Origin: an uncultured Thermoguttaceae bacterium
GTDB lineage: Bacteria; Planctomycetota; Planctomycetia; Pirellulales; Thermoguttaceae
Direction: 5' to 3'
Length of the DNA: 64,000 nt
Assembly (NCBI GenBank): GCA_938084835.1
Contig: CALKER010000007.1
Span: forward strand, 124,001-188,000
Shown: one piece after another, positions 30,961-40,483 of the stretch
Position numbering within the stretch: position 1 is the first letter of the stretch
Layout of the letters: each line of letters starts with the position of its first letter
The notes under the pieces: model-generated
Told to the model about the DNA's origin: nothing
Database searches by the model: none
The model's input: the letters and a program-made list of their open reading frames with translations, nothing else
Position numbers and translations under genes: made by a program

Positions 30961-32691
30961 TTGTCCGGCGCTAGCTCCCGCTCCAAAAAGAAATCGGCCA
31001 ACCCACGATTCCCCCAATCAGCCGTCAAACGGAGGGAGGCCAAAAGTACCGCCGGTTTACAGAAGAAAAAGGCCCCCGTCGTGGCCTCCGTACCGGCGCC
31101 CAACAACGGCCGACCGGTGGCCGATAATGGTCAGGCCGAGAAAACAGGACGAAAACGAGCTAAGAGCCCTCTGCCCGGCGGCTTGGACGATAAGCTGTTG
31201 TTTCTCGATGACGATCTTTTGGACGAAATTCAAGGCCCGCGCGAGCTAGAAAATGGCCGGGGCAAGGTGGACGATCCCGTGCGTATCTACCTGATGCAGA
31301 TGGGCGAAATCCCGCTTTTGACTCCCCGGGGGGAGATCGAGGCGGCCAAGCGAATCGAACGGGCTCGACGGCGTTTTCGGCAGGTAGTTCTCGGCACCGA
31401 TTTCATGCTTCAGTCCGCGCTGGCCATGGCCCGAAAAATCCGGGAAGGCTGTCTCCGACTTGATCGTACCATCGAAGTCTCTGTGACAAACATCCGCGAG
31501 AAGCGCCGAGTGATGCAGCTCCTTGGTCCGCACGTGACAACCCTGGAAAAAATGCTGGAGCAAAATCGGCGCGATTTCCGAGTGGCGGTCTCTAAATCCC
31601 AGCCACCTCATGCCCGCCGTGCCGCTTGGTTGAGATTAAATTTGCGACGCCGTCGTGCCGTGCGACTTATTGAAGAATTGGGGCTGCGGACCCAGCGACT
31701 TCAGCCTTATGTAGAACGGCTGCAAGAGCTGGCCGACAAAATGAGCGATCTTCTGCGAAGAATTCGCGAACTTTCGGCGGTCCGTAAGGGGGATCCCACC
31801 TTGCGGTCTTTGCGGGCGCAGCTGCGGGAACTAATGAATCTCACCCTCGAGAGTCCCTGCACACTGCGGCGGCGGATGGAGCGCATCCGCCTCCTTCGGG
31901 AGGAATATGAGGCGGCCAAACGAGTTTTATCGGCTGGCAACCTTCGCTTGGTGGTATCCATTGCCAAGCGTTACCGCAATCGCGGCTTGAGCTTTCTTGA
32001 TCTAATCCAGGAAGGTAACACGGGGCTCATGCGGGCTGTGGACAAATTCGAATATGCCCGAGGATATAAGTTCTCAACCTACGCTACCTGGTGGATTCGT
32101 CAGGCAATAACCCGAGCCATTGCCGACCAAAGCCGCACCATTCGCTTGCCTGTGCACCTGATGGAGACTATGGGCCGGATTCGCGCTGCCGGTCGGTTCC
32201 TCCAACAGCTTGAGGGACGGGAACCCACTCTGGAGGAAACCGCCTCCTTAGCCGGCATCCCCTTCGACGAAGCCCGCAGTGCGATGCAGCTTGCGCGTCA
32301 GCCGCTCTCCCTCGATCAACCCGTGGGCGAGCACGAGGAAAGCTACTTCGGCGAATTCCTCCAGGACTATCGCGAGCATGATCCCCTGGATGAAATGAAT
32401 CGCGAGCTTCTCAAAAAGCGGATCAACGAGGTCCTCAGCGGCCTAACCTATCGAGAGCGGGAAATTCTTCGCCTCCGATACGGACTGGCCGACGGCTATT
32501 CATACACGTTGGAAGAAGTGGGCAAGATCTTTTCTGTTACACGCGAGCGGGTGCGACAAATTGAGGTCAAAGCGGTCCGCAAGTTACAACATCCAATGCG
32601 GGCTCGAAAACTGCTAGGATTCGTCGACCACGCAGAAAAGATCGAGGCCCAATACGCAGCCATCCCTCATCCGCCTTTGCCGCTCGATTAG
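30961..32691 (+). CDS. Second RpoD-like sigma-70 factor
   Basis: A 576-residue primary-type sigma factor paralogous to the rpoD at 8966-10615. It lacks a recognisable region 1.1; instead residues 1-75 are Lys/Arg-, Pro- and Ala-rich. Region 1.2 is [17 protein letters not shown]. The Arg-rich non-conserved insert has the same layout as in the paralogue. Region 2 contains [20 protein letters not shown] and [15 protein letters not shown], and region 4 ends with [20 protein letters not shown]. The near identity in promoter-contacting helices suggests overlapping promoter choice. The start is TTG at 30961, with AGAGGG about seven bases upstream. It is a single gene with its own terminator. Confidence 0.94.
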   Translation: MSGASSRSKKKSANPRFPQSAVKRREAKSTAGLQKKKAPVVASVPAPNNGRPVADNGQAEKTGRKRAKSPLPGGLDDKLLFLDDDLLDEIQGPRELENGRGKVDDPVRIYLMQMGEIPLLTPRGEIEAAKRIERARRRFRQVVLGTDFMLQSALAMARKIREGCLRLDRTIEVSVTNIREKRRVMQLLGPHVTTLEKMLEQNRRDFRVAVSKSQPPHARRAAWLRLNLRRRRAVRLIEELGLRTQRLQPYVERLQELADKMSDLLRRIRELSAVRKGDPTLRSLRAQLRELMNLTLESPCTLRRRMERIRLLREEYEAAKRVLSAGNLRLVVSIAKRYRNRGLSFLDLIQEGNTGLMRAVDKFEYARGYKFSTYATWWIRQAITRAIADQSRTIRLPVHLMETMGRIRAAGRFLQQLEGREPTLEETASLAGIPFDEARSAMQLARQPLSLDQPVGEHEESYFGEFLQDYREHDPLDEMNRELLKKRINEVLSGLTYREREILRLRYGLADGYSYTLEEVGKIFSVTRERVRQIEVKAVRKLQHPMRARKLLGFVDHAEKIEAQYAAIPHPPLPLD

Positions 32692-32719
32692 CTGGGCAAC
32701 AGCTCCTGAAAAAGCTCTC

Positions 32720-32754
32720 GCCCGAAAGCCCTTTCGCGGGCACCTAGGTTTTTT
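32720..32754 (+). terminator. Terminator of second sigma-70 gene
   Basis: GCCCGAAAG pairs with CTTTCGCGGGC (two-base bulge), followed after seven bases by TTTTTT. It begins 28 bases past the stop codon. Confidence 0.55.
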
Positions 32755-32827
32755 CGTGCGAAGTCATATGAAGCGCTACTTGCGGGAAAGTGCTGATGCT
32801 ATCCTTTGCGATCTCTGCTCATCTATT

Positions 32828-35359
32828 CTAGAGGGAGAAAAGACCCCCAGCGCCTTGCGCTATTTCATCCACACGATGTCGACATTCCGGACAAAGCAAA
32901 AGATGCCCTAACCATCGCCAGCCACCGGACTCCTCCGGTTGAGGCACCTTACCGCACTCGCAGCATGCCAGATCCGCGGTGGCCCGCTTCTCCCAGGAAC
33001 CTTTGGCCGGCCGACAAACGATCTTTTGATCCTCACACGCTACCTCCACGGCTGAAAATGCTGTCGCCTCGCCCATGCTTAAAGCTTGTCGCAAAAGCAG
33101 AAGCAGTTTTTCTTCCCAAACCCGAGTCAATGACCACGCTCCTTTCCCATCCCGGTCCGCTTCTTCGGCAAGGCGACTTAAAACTTCGTCGTGGATGAAC
33201 ACCGGTTTCCCCATTCGCGCTTTCACTTGGCGGATCGTGCGGTTCCTTAGGCGTTCAGCAAGTTTTTCTAGGGCGTCGACTGTCAATAATTCGAATAGAA
33301 TGACCTCGTCTATAACGGAAACCAACTCGGGCACAACACGGAAGGCAAGCTCCTGCGGCTGTAGCCAGGCAGCTTCCCCGGCAACCGAGTACACCTCCCG
33401 CCATGGCTGGCTTTCCACTGTGTAAACAAAGAAAACTACCGTACCATGAAGGCTTATCAGGCAACCGGCGGAGTCGTGGACGAAGCCCTGCTGCGTCCAA
33501 TCAGCAAGAAATTTGCGGACACCCGGCGAGGCTCGTTCCACATGTTCAAAGGCCACTACCCCGGTTGGACTCCCGTGGAAGCTCCTTGCAAGCTCACTTT
33601 GTGTGGCACGATAGAAGGCTTGAGGCATTTGCCCTAAAAGGCGGACCAAGCTATGAGGATCCGTATAACCGGAAAGATCCAGAACCCTTAGGGACCTCAC
33701 TCCAGGGGTAAGGGCGGAAGCAATCACCCGAAGGGTGTGACTTTTCCCAACGCCGGGAGGACCAATGAAAAGAAACCTTGCCAGGGGAAAGGGACCAGAA
33801 GCGAAATTGCTACCGGCCAAGCGAAGTCGGCGGCAGATGGCGGCCATCGCCGACCGTTGGTTCACCACCTCCCTCAGAAGCGCCTCCTCGATGTGAAGAA
33901 GCTTTTTCTCCTCAAGCTGCGGTAGAAGGCACAAAATCTCACCCGGGCCTATCTTAACTCGCGGGCTCAACACCCCGGCAATCGATTGTGCGGTCACTAA
34001 GGGCACGGAACTTTTCGCGCCCTCACCCTGGGCAACCGCCCCATTGACCTGTGCCCGACGGCGACGGGCGCGCTCCAAGGTACAAGCCTTCTCTATAAGG
34101 GCAATCGCTTTGCCGGGCAAACCCTCCTCAGGGATTAACTTGGCGGCCAGATCCACAGCTGTAGCGCAAGCCTCTCCCGATACCCTCACACCGTACTTTT
34201 TACTCCAAATGCGTCTTCGCGAAAGGACGATCTTCCTAGTCACTCCGATGCCGAGCTCCGGCACAACGAGTAACTCGAAGGTGGCAAGCATAAACGGTGC
34301 GAGGGCATCCAACTTCTCATATTCGCCAGGTGTCACCGTCAGAAGAAGCCGGCACTTGTTATCACTCAGAACTTTGCGGAAGTGGCGGAAAAAGCCCCTC
34401 TTGCCCAAGAAAGCGGCGATAGCCAAAAGTTCGTTTCCCGCCAGGCATAGAATCGAGCGCGCTGTGGACTGGTCTTGCCTCTCTGTCCAATCTACCAGCG
34501 CGCGAGCCATCTGGGCCACTGAGGGCCTCTCCCCGGGCCGGCTCGTCCATGAGGATCCAGAGAGCGCAAGCACACCAACAGGGCCATGACCGGCTTTAGC
34601 GACCCGCTCCAATACCCGGGCCACAACGTGGAGTAACGTCCTTTTGCCCACCCCGCGCAGGCCGACCAAAAGAAGAGAACCCTCTTTCACCTCGGTCAAA
34701 AACCTAGTAAGCCGGGCCACAAGCTTTCGGCGGAATATAAGCCGTTTCGGCACTCCGAGCGAGGGCCACTTTCGAACGAATTCCACAAGGTCAACCGGCA
34801 CGGGTGCAGGGACATTTTTTTCCCCAAAAGGCCCGCGACGCTGGCGAAGCCGGGCGCGAATGCGGGAGATCAATGCCATAAACTGGGCTGCGTGTGGTTG
34901 AACGACTGCTTGAAAAACCGGGGATTCGCCTTCCCTTTTTAAAAGCTGCTGAAGTACGGCTATCAACAAATGGGAACAGGTCACCCGGGGATGGCCGAAC
35001 CGATGTGCAAGCCAAAGTGCTTGTTTGAAAGCTTGGCGGCTGCCCACGGAACGATGGATCCCCTTGGTATCCTCCCGCGACACTTTTGCTTGGGGAAAAT
35101 GCTCTCGAAGCTTATGACGTAAATCCTCGGGATCGAAGCCCACTTTCTTCAAGAGCTCCCGCACAATCCGACCTTCTTCCCGAGCTGCTTCCAACTCCAA
35201 AGCGGAAAGACCAAGGGCCTGCTCAACTGCAAGTACCGGCTCAAGTTTGGTCAACGCCGCAAGAAAATGCTCCGGCTCGATCTTAGAGGCGCCACTCCGG
35301 TTCGCCTCCTTAGCAGCCAAGAGCCAGGCTATTTGCGCCGCTATCGACAGTTGTGGCAT
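32828..35359 (-). CDS. Clp-like pseudo-AAA+ protein with C-terminal zinc ribbon
   Basis: 843 residues laid out like ClpA/ClpC: two Clp_N repeats (about 1-165), two AAA+ modules, and no ClpB middle domain. Walker A sites are GLRGVGKRT (233-241, Arg where Ser/Thr is usual) and GPPGVGKSH (533-541). The hydrolysis residues are missing. Walker B of module 1 reads ILCLAGNE. In module 2 it reads VVAFEHVERA where Clp has a D-E pair. The arginine-finger sites read MLATFELL (for ALERRF) and SVIDEVILF (for NRIDE). Sensor 2 reads GAWSLTR. A zinc ribbon ends the protein (CCEC at 799-802, CPEC at 823-826). It probably binds nucleotide without unfolding protein. It lies 34 bases after the kinase gene and is likely co-transcribed. 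Confidence 0.85.
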   Translation of the reverse strand: MPQLSIAAQIAWLLAAKEANRSGASKIEPEHFLAALTKLEPVLAVEQALGLSALELEAAREEGRIVRELLKKVGFDPEDLRHKLREHFPQAKVSREDTKGIHRSVGSRQAFKQALWLAHRFGHPRVTCSHLLIAVLQQLLKREGESPVFQAVVQPHAAQFMALISRIRARLRQRRGPFGEKNVPAPVPVDLVEFVRKWPSLGVPKRLIFRRKLVARLTRFLTEVKEGSLLLVGLRGVGKRTLLHVVARVLERVAKAGHGPVGVLALSGSSWTSRPGERPSVAQMARALVDWTERQDQSTARSILCLAGNELLAIAAFLGKRGFFRHFRKVLSDNKCRLLLTVTPGEYEKLDALAPFMLATFELLVVPELGIGVTRKIVLSRRRIWSKKYGVRVSGEACATAVDLAAKLIPEEGLPGKAIALIEKACTLERARRRRAQVNGAVAQGEGAKSSVPLVTAQSIAGVLSPRVKIGPGEILCLLPQLEEKKLLHIEEALLREVVNQRSAMAAICRRLRLAGSNFASGPFPLARFLFIGPPGVGKSHTLRVIASALTPGVRSLRVLDLSGYTDPHSLVRLLGQMPQAFYRATQSELARSFHGSPTGVVAFEHVERASPGVRKFLADWTQQGFVHDSAGCLISLHGTVVFFVYTVESQPWREVYSVAGEAAWLQPQELAFRVVPELVSVIDEVILFELLTVDALEKLAERLRNRTIRQVKARMGKPVFIHDEVLSRLAEEADRDGKGAWSLTRVWEEKLLLLLRQALSMGEATAFSAVEVACEDQKIVCRPAKGSWEKRATADLACCECGKVPQPEESGGWRWLGHLLLCPECRHRVDEIAQGAGGLFSL

Positions 35360-35393
35360 AGCCCCGACCCACCCGAGGATCGAAAAATCGTTT

Positions 35394-37568
35394 TTACCGC
35401 GAAGAATGGCTGATCAGTTCCCGACATCTTTTCACATGGGCCAATAGTTCAGAGAGTTGAGCGGCGCGGCATTGGCTTTCCGCTTCGTCCAGCTTACGGA
35501 GGGCGGCCTTCCGATCTCCGCAATACGCAAATAGGCACAGGGCCTGGTTTACCAGGCATCCGACAAGCTCCGACCGCAGCTGCATTTTCCTCGCCAGGTG
35601 ATCGGCGCGGGAAAGCTGCTCGAGCGCCTGAGGGAATTGGCACAAGTCAATGAGGAGAGCAGCCTGGTTAATAAGTGATCGCACAAGAAGCACATGGTCG
35701 CACAACTTCTCTGCGAGGAGTCGCTGCTCCTCGATACGCTCTAAAGCCTGGTTAAGAAGCCCTAGGTTCCGAAGGATCACTCCCTGGCTACCCAGGCAGG
35801 CAAGAAGTAGGGAATTATCCCCAATCTCACGAGAAAGTTTCTCACTTCGCCGAAGAAACCTCATTGCCTCTGGCAGCTTGCCAAGTTTCATCAACGCCAA
35901 GCCATTTTCCATGTAAATTCGCGCACGAAGCTGACGGTCCGGTACCCGTCGGGCCCACACACAGCTTTGGCGGAAAGCCCGACGCGCAAGTTTTTCTTTG
36001 CCCTCCGACCAATAAAGCGATGCCAGAAGACTCCAGGACATGGCGAAGTTATTCCGGTCGCGCGCCAGTCTGAAATAACGCCGTGCCTCCCGCAGGAGGT
36101 GGGCGGCCTCGTGGAAATGGCTCATCTCCGCAAGGATATGAGCTCGATCGGTCAAAGCTCTCGCAAGTCCCTGCGGATCCTTCAGCTGGCGGTAAAATTC
36201 CGCCACTTCGCTGAGCAGCTGATCAGCTTCCCGCAACCGACCGGCCGTCCCCAGGAGAATCGCCCGATTGCCCCGACATGCGGCAACGCCCGAAAGATCT
36301 TCCAGCTCGCGGAAAAGAGTCTCGGCATCGTTAAATTCTCGGTGGGCTTCGGCATAATCTCCACGGCGACTTGCGCCAATCCCTAAGCGAACACGTACCC
36401 AAGCTCGTCGCCGCCGCGCGGTGGCCGAAATTTCCACCTGCGACGGTTTGACCCGAAATTCCTCATAAGCTCTCCCACTCACTCGTCGATAAATTGAGCT
36501 CAAACGAGCCTCCGCCTCAGCAGTTGTGGGACGTCGCTCTCTCTCGCTCGCAAGACAGTCCCTCATAAGATCACACAGTTCCTTGGGCAGCTTCGGCCGC
36601 CATTGGCGGGGATCCGGGCGAGGAGCCAAGCAATGTTGATCTCGCAAGTCAAAAAGGATGTGGGTCCGAAAGGGAGCCCGACCGCAGAATATCTCGTAAA
36701 GCAGAACACCAAAGGCGTAAACATCCGATTCAGGACCGACTTTGCCTTCTTGCCTCCATTGCTCCGGTGCCATATGGGTGGGTGTACCGACGAGCACCGA
36801 TTGCACAGGCTCCCCAGAGCTTTCCCTGTGGACCCCGCCAGGCAATTCAACCCTCGGAGGGGACCAAGCAACCTTGGCCAGCCCCAGGTCGCTGATAAGC
36901 GCGCGTGGTGCTGGCTCTTTTTCCCTCAACATGAGGAGGACGTTGCTCGCCTTCAGATCCCGGTGAAGGATTCCCTGGCTATGAATGTACTCCAAAGCCC
37001 AACACACCTGAATGGCGATATCCAAGCCCTGTGGCAAGGCAAGCCCGTCGGGAAATTTCCGCAGGAACCGGGCCAAACTCCCTCCGTTACAGTACTCAAG
37101 ACAAATAGCAGGCAGATAGTCCGTGGACTCATCGTCGTGGAAATCTCGCGCTTCCACCACATGAGGATGCGCAAGTTGCATCCATGCGCGAACCTCATTA
37201 AGAAGTAACCTCTTAGCCTGCGAATCATTGGCAAATCGGACCAGGATCTCGCGACCGTTGACTTCGTATCCCCTGCATGCCGCGGGAACCTTGATGGCTA
37301 CCTGCCTATGAGTCGCAAGATCCTCCGCCAAGAAGACGACCCCGAACCCGCCATGACCCAGAGGGCGTTGAAGGCGGTAGAACCCGCCAACAATCTTTCC
37401 AGGCCGCCAAGCGGGAAGTTCCAATTCCGCACCCTTCGAGCTCTGCTCCTCGAAACCCTTCTTCGGAGGTCCCGGCGAGGGGCCGTCGTCTTCCCGACAG
37501 TCCCGGAGACTACGGCGCCACGGGGAAAGTTTCGCAAGTGATTCCGCCCACGAACGGAGGCTCCACAT
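35394..37568 (-). CDS. Ser/Thr protein kinase with TPR array
   Basis: A 724-residue Hanks-type kinase. The kinase domain (about 55-340) has the Gly loop GHGGFG (71-76), VAIK (Lys93), the catalytic loop HRDLKASN (Asp204), DLG in place of DFG (Asp227), the activation segment GTPTHMAPEQW and SDVYAFGVLLYEI, so it should be active. The C-terminal half is a run of tetratricopeptide repeats with Ala/Leu/Arg-rich helices (for example GDYAEAHREFNDAETLF and GLARALTDRAHILAEMSHF). No membrane segment is evident, so it is probably cytoplasmic. The start is the ATG at 37568, with GGAGG seven bases upstream, rather than the GTG at 37583. It is followed at once by the Clp-like gene; an ECF sigma gene lies upstream on the same strand. 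Confidence 0.93.
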   Translation of the reverse strand: MWSLRSWAESLAKLSPWRRSLRDCREDDGPSPGPPKKGFEEQSSKGAELELPAWRPGKIVGGFYRLQRPLGHGGFGVVFLAEDLATHRQVAIKVPAACRGYEVNGREILVRFANDSQAKRLLLNEVRAWMQLAHPHVVEARDFHDDESTDYLPAICLEYCNGGSLARFLRKFPDGLALPQGLDIAIQVCWALEYIHSQGILHRDLKASNVLLMLREKEPAPRALISDLGLAKVAWSPPRVELPGGVHRESSGEPVQSVLVGTPTHMAPEQWRQEGKVGPESDVYAFGVLLYEIFCGRAPFRTHILFDLRDQHCLAPRPDPRQWRPKLPKELCDLMRDCLASERERRPTTAEAEARLSSIYRRVSGRAYEEFRVKPSQVEISATARRRRAWVRVRLGIGASRRGDYAEAHREFNDAETLFRELEDLSGVAACRGNRAILLGTAGRLREADQLLSEVAEFYRQLKDPQGLARALTDRAHILAEMSHFHEAAHLLREARRYFRLARDRNNFAMSWSLLASLYWSEGKEKLARRAFRQSCVWARRVPDRQLRARIYMENGLALMKLGKLPEAMRFLRRSEKLSREIGDNSLLLACLGSQGVILRNLGLLNQALERIEEQRLLAEKLCDHVLLVRSLINQAALLIDLCQFPQALEQLSRADHLARKMQLRSELVGCLVNQALCLFAYCGDRKAALRKLDEAESQCRAAQLSELLAHVKRCRELISHSSR

Positions 37569-38238
37569 TGACCGCCCTCCCACAGGAAATTCCCCAAGGC
37601 CGATCCCACCTCGTGGAGAAGCTTCCTAGCCCTGTTGATCCGTCACGGGTCATTCCACTTATGAAATTGCCGCGATCTAAGCTGGCGGAGGCTTCTCGGA
37701 TTAGCTTATAAACCGTGAACCACGCATAATTACGTGATGCCTTTCTTTTCACAAGGACGTTCTTCCTCCTGCGTCCTACCTCCAAAAAGCTTGGCACTGC
37801 TCTTCTTGCCGCGCCGTGCCACTTTTGGCGGGAGCCCTCTAACTAGTGCCCTATTTTTCCCGGAGGCCGCACGTCCCACTTCACATAACGATCCTTTCCC
37901 ACTTTCCGTTTTTCAAAAGACAACCAGGAAAGTCAGTATCGTGAGCAGCTTGTCCGTGATTGTGCCCCGAAGTAATCCCCCAAGTAACATGTGCAACTTT
38001 CCGCTGAAAGTTATGGCAAAGTCTACCACGATCTCGGGGAGGACATTTGACAGCTACTTCCACCGGACGTTCACCAGATCAATGCTTTGTCCGCCCACCC
38101 CCTACCCAGGGCGAAAAGTAAGTTTGTGTCCCCTTTTCCGGCCCAAACTTTTCTGCTATCCTGGCCGCACCATCACCGTTACACAAATCTTGCACCGCCA
38201 AAAGATTTTCGGGAGGCCAAAGTAACCATCTTCGTTTG
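37569..38238. other. Spacer between ECF sigma and kinase genes
   Basis: No gene supported. An unsupported plus-strand open frame at 37734-38225 is poor in recognisable motifs. The length argues that the kinase pair has its own promoter rather than reading through from the sigma gene. Confidence 0.3.
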
Positions 38239-39027
38239 TCAACCACTTCTTTGGCGACGCAGAAAACCGAGAGCGTCCTCATACTCCGCAAGGCAATCCT
38301 CGCGGTTAAAAGCAAAACCTTCTATTTCTTCCTTGAGCATTCTGACAAATGCGCGCTGGGCCGTCACGCCAAAGTTGGCCACCTGCCGCGGCGTAATCCC
38401 AAAGCGATCGGCCAACTCCTTAAGAGTCGGCCGCCTGCTCCCTTCAAGGGCCGGCCCAATTTTCCGCAGCAAAAAAATTTCGAAATGCTTTTGTCGATTG
38501 CGACACGCCCATTCTTGTTGTTGCCGGTGAAGAACCCTTTGGACGAGTTCATTAATCCACACGTTGTGGAAGACCTCACAAGCCTGCTCGTCGCTCTCAG
38601 AAACTTTAAATCCCCCATCTTCCACCGCGTTTTCATTGAGGGACAATCCTTCCTCCAGAGGGATGCTACTCTTTTTCCGCGACTGTCTTTTTACGTCAAC
38701 AATATAGTTTTTGAGCGAAGTGAGCAGAAACCCCCGAAAGCGGCCCCGTTGAGGATCCGCTTTGCCAAAAGCGTCTTTTTCGATGGCCTTTGTAAAAAAG
38801 GCTTGCGTTAGATCCGCGGCATCGGCCTGTTGATAACCCAAACGCCGCAAATAGCAATACACAGGTTTCCAGTATCTTTCAATCAATTTTCCGATCACTT
38901 CCCGCCGAGCTTGGAAGTCATCGGCCTTGAGACCAGCAAGATAAGAACCTGTTTCAGGAAAGTCGGCCCGAAAGGAATCAGAATCCCCAGACCTCCCTTG
39001 GCGACGACGACGGCGAAAATGAATCAT
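38239..39027 (-). CDS. ECF-type RNA polymerase sigma factor
   Basis: A 262-residue ECF sigma factor. Region 2 includes ERYWKPVYCYLRRLGYQQADAADLTQAFF, an ECF pattern with the -10 recognition helix. Region 4 is PTLKELADRFGITPRQVANF, a helix-turn-helix, followed by AQRAFVRMLKEEI. It is longer than most ECF factors (about 190 residues) because the linker between regions 2 and 4 is extended (about 110-185) and a short tail is added. Planctomycete ECF groups with long linkers linked to Ser/Thr kinases are known, and a kinase lies 670 bases downstream. The ATG at 39027 has GGAGGT about seven bases upstream. No anti-sigma gene is seen. Confidence 0.88.
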   Translation of the reverse strand: MIHFRRRRRQGRSGDSDSFRADFPETGSYLAGLKADDFQARREVIGKLIERYWKPVYCYLRRLGYQQADAADLTQAFFTKAIEKDAFGKADPQRGRFRGFLLTSLKNYIVDVKRQSRKKSSIPLEEGLSLNENAVEDGGFKVSESDEQACEVFHNVWINELVQRVLHRQQQEWACRNRQKHFEIFLLRKIGPALEGSRRPTLKELADRFGITPRQVANFGVTAQRAFVRMLKEEIEGFAFNREDCLAEYEDALGFLRRQRSG

Positions 39028-40483
39028 GGCACTACCTCCCCGCCCACGGACCCACAAAGTTTTTGTTTACATAGGATTGAGCACCCTAAACAGGTTCAAG
39101 ACGTTTGGGAGCTGTAAATACTCTGGCCACCCCGGAGCTTCCGAATTGCTCGGCTGGGCGCTCTCCACAGAAAGTCTTGCCCTCATTTTAGACGTGCGAA
39201 CCTGCTAACCCAAAGCCCACCCCCTCGGAGAAAGTGGCACAGCGGAACTTTGCTGTCGGCTGCCCCACGATCCTTTTTTCCAGCGCATGGCCTAAGAATA
39301 GCCAGCTCAAGGCTCGTGTACTCAAACGGAGGAGCGCGAGCTTGTGGCATGGTCGCTTTTTTAAATTTAAGTGGACGTCGCGGGGCGCACTTTAGCTCTG
39401 GATACCCCAAATTCATCAACCCACGCGGGTCGCCGGCTTATTTCTTGAGGGATCAGTGGGGGATCGCCCGGAATTTCTTCACCTCGTCCCGATCTAGTAT
39501 GTTGAACTTCGACCCACGAAGCCCGACCCGATTATGTTTGAAACGAGCTTCCGCTGGCTCTAAGAAACGTTCGAAATTCCGCAGAAGTTCGCCCCGGCGG
39601 CCTAATGTCTCAGCCCGGACGAAAACTCCGGATGGCCCCTTTGAGAACGGCCTTCGCCGGTCGGATTGGCCTTCGCAGAGAAAGTTCGATTTGACTACAC
39701 GTTATGCCGGGAGAGAAATCATGACTATGTCGATTATTTTCTACCTATTTCCCGCCTAAAGTTTTTTGGTTCCTGGCTGAACATCGCTAACAATCGGCCG
39801 AAGCACAGGCAGATTTCCCGACAGTTCCTCGGAAATCACCCGGCACGCTTCGGTGTCACTGCGCCACGCTTCGCCCGTAATTTGACGGCACCGCCCAAGC
39901 CCCTGAACAACTTCCCGCCAACCGGGCGAACTTCCGACAACCACAATCGACCTCCCTGTATTGACCGCAGGCCGAGCACTCCCGGCTCCGCCAACTTCTT
40001 ACTCCCCCGATGCCGAAGCCACACACCATCCCCGCCGACAGAGTCGGCTTCCGCTTTAATCCAGGCTCGTGCAAGCGGGTGCCAGCCTTCTCAGTAGGTG
40101 GCAAGCGCCGGATGATGTGGCGCCTTTGGCTCTCCGATCTCTCAACAACTGCTGGCCCAAAGCGAGGGCTCCAGTTTCCATGAGGAGAAAATGCCGGAAT
40201 TCAGCTCGAGGATGTCATAACCATTGTCGCTTTTTCTGAGAAGCGATCGTCCGGGCGACCAACCCGACGCTGCGACTACTCGAAACCTAGCCCTTCGACC
40301 TCTTACCTTCGGGCGAAAAATGAGACCAAAGACTATGCGAGACAATGACCCAAAAGAATTAGCGCGGAGACACCCCCGCGCCGGCTGTAAAAGCCTCCCA
40401 AAGTCGCATAAAAGTGCCTGGAATCGGCCTAAGCTACCCTCGCAGGAGCCGAAGGCGGAAGAGCCGTTCCATGTAGGCCGCTT
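39028..40483. other. 1.4-kb gene-free region
   Basis: No gene, RNA or terminator that I can support. Frames such as 39250-39759 (+) and 39666-40097 (+) are Arg/Ser/Pro-rich with no motif and no ribosome binding site. Confidence 0.35.

Noticed and set aside
39250..39759. 169-codon plus-strand frame
   Set aside because: Ser/Arg-rich, no motif and no ribosome binding site; inside a gene-free region.
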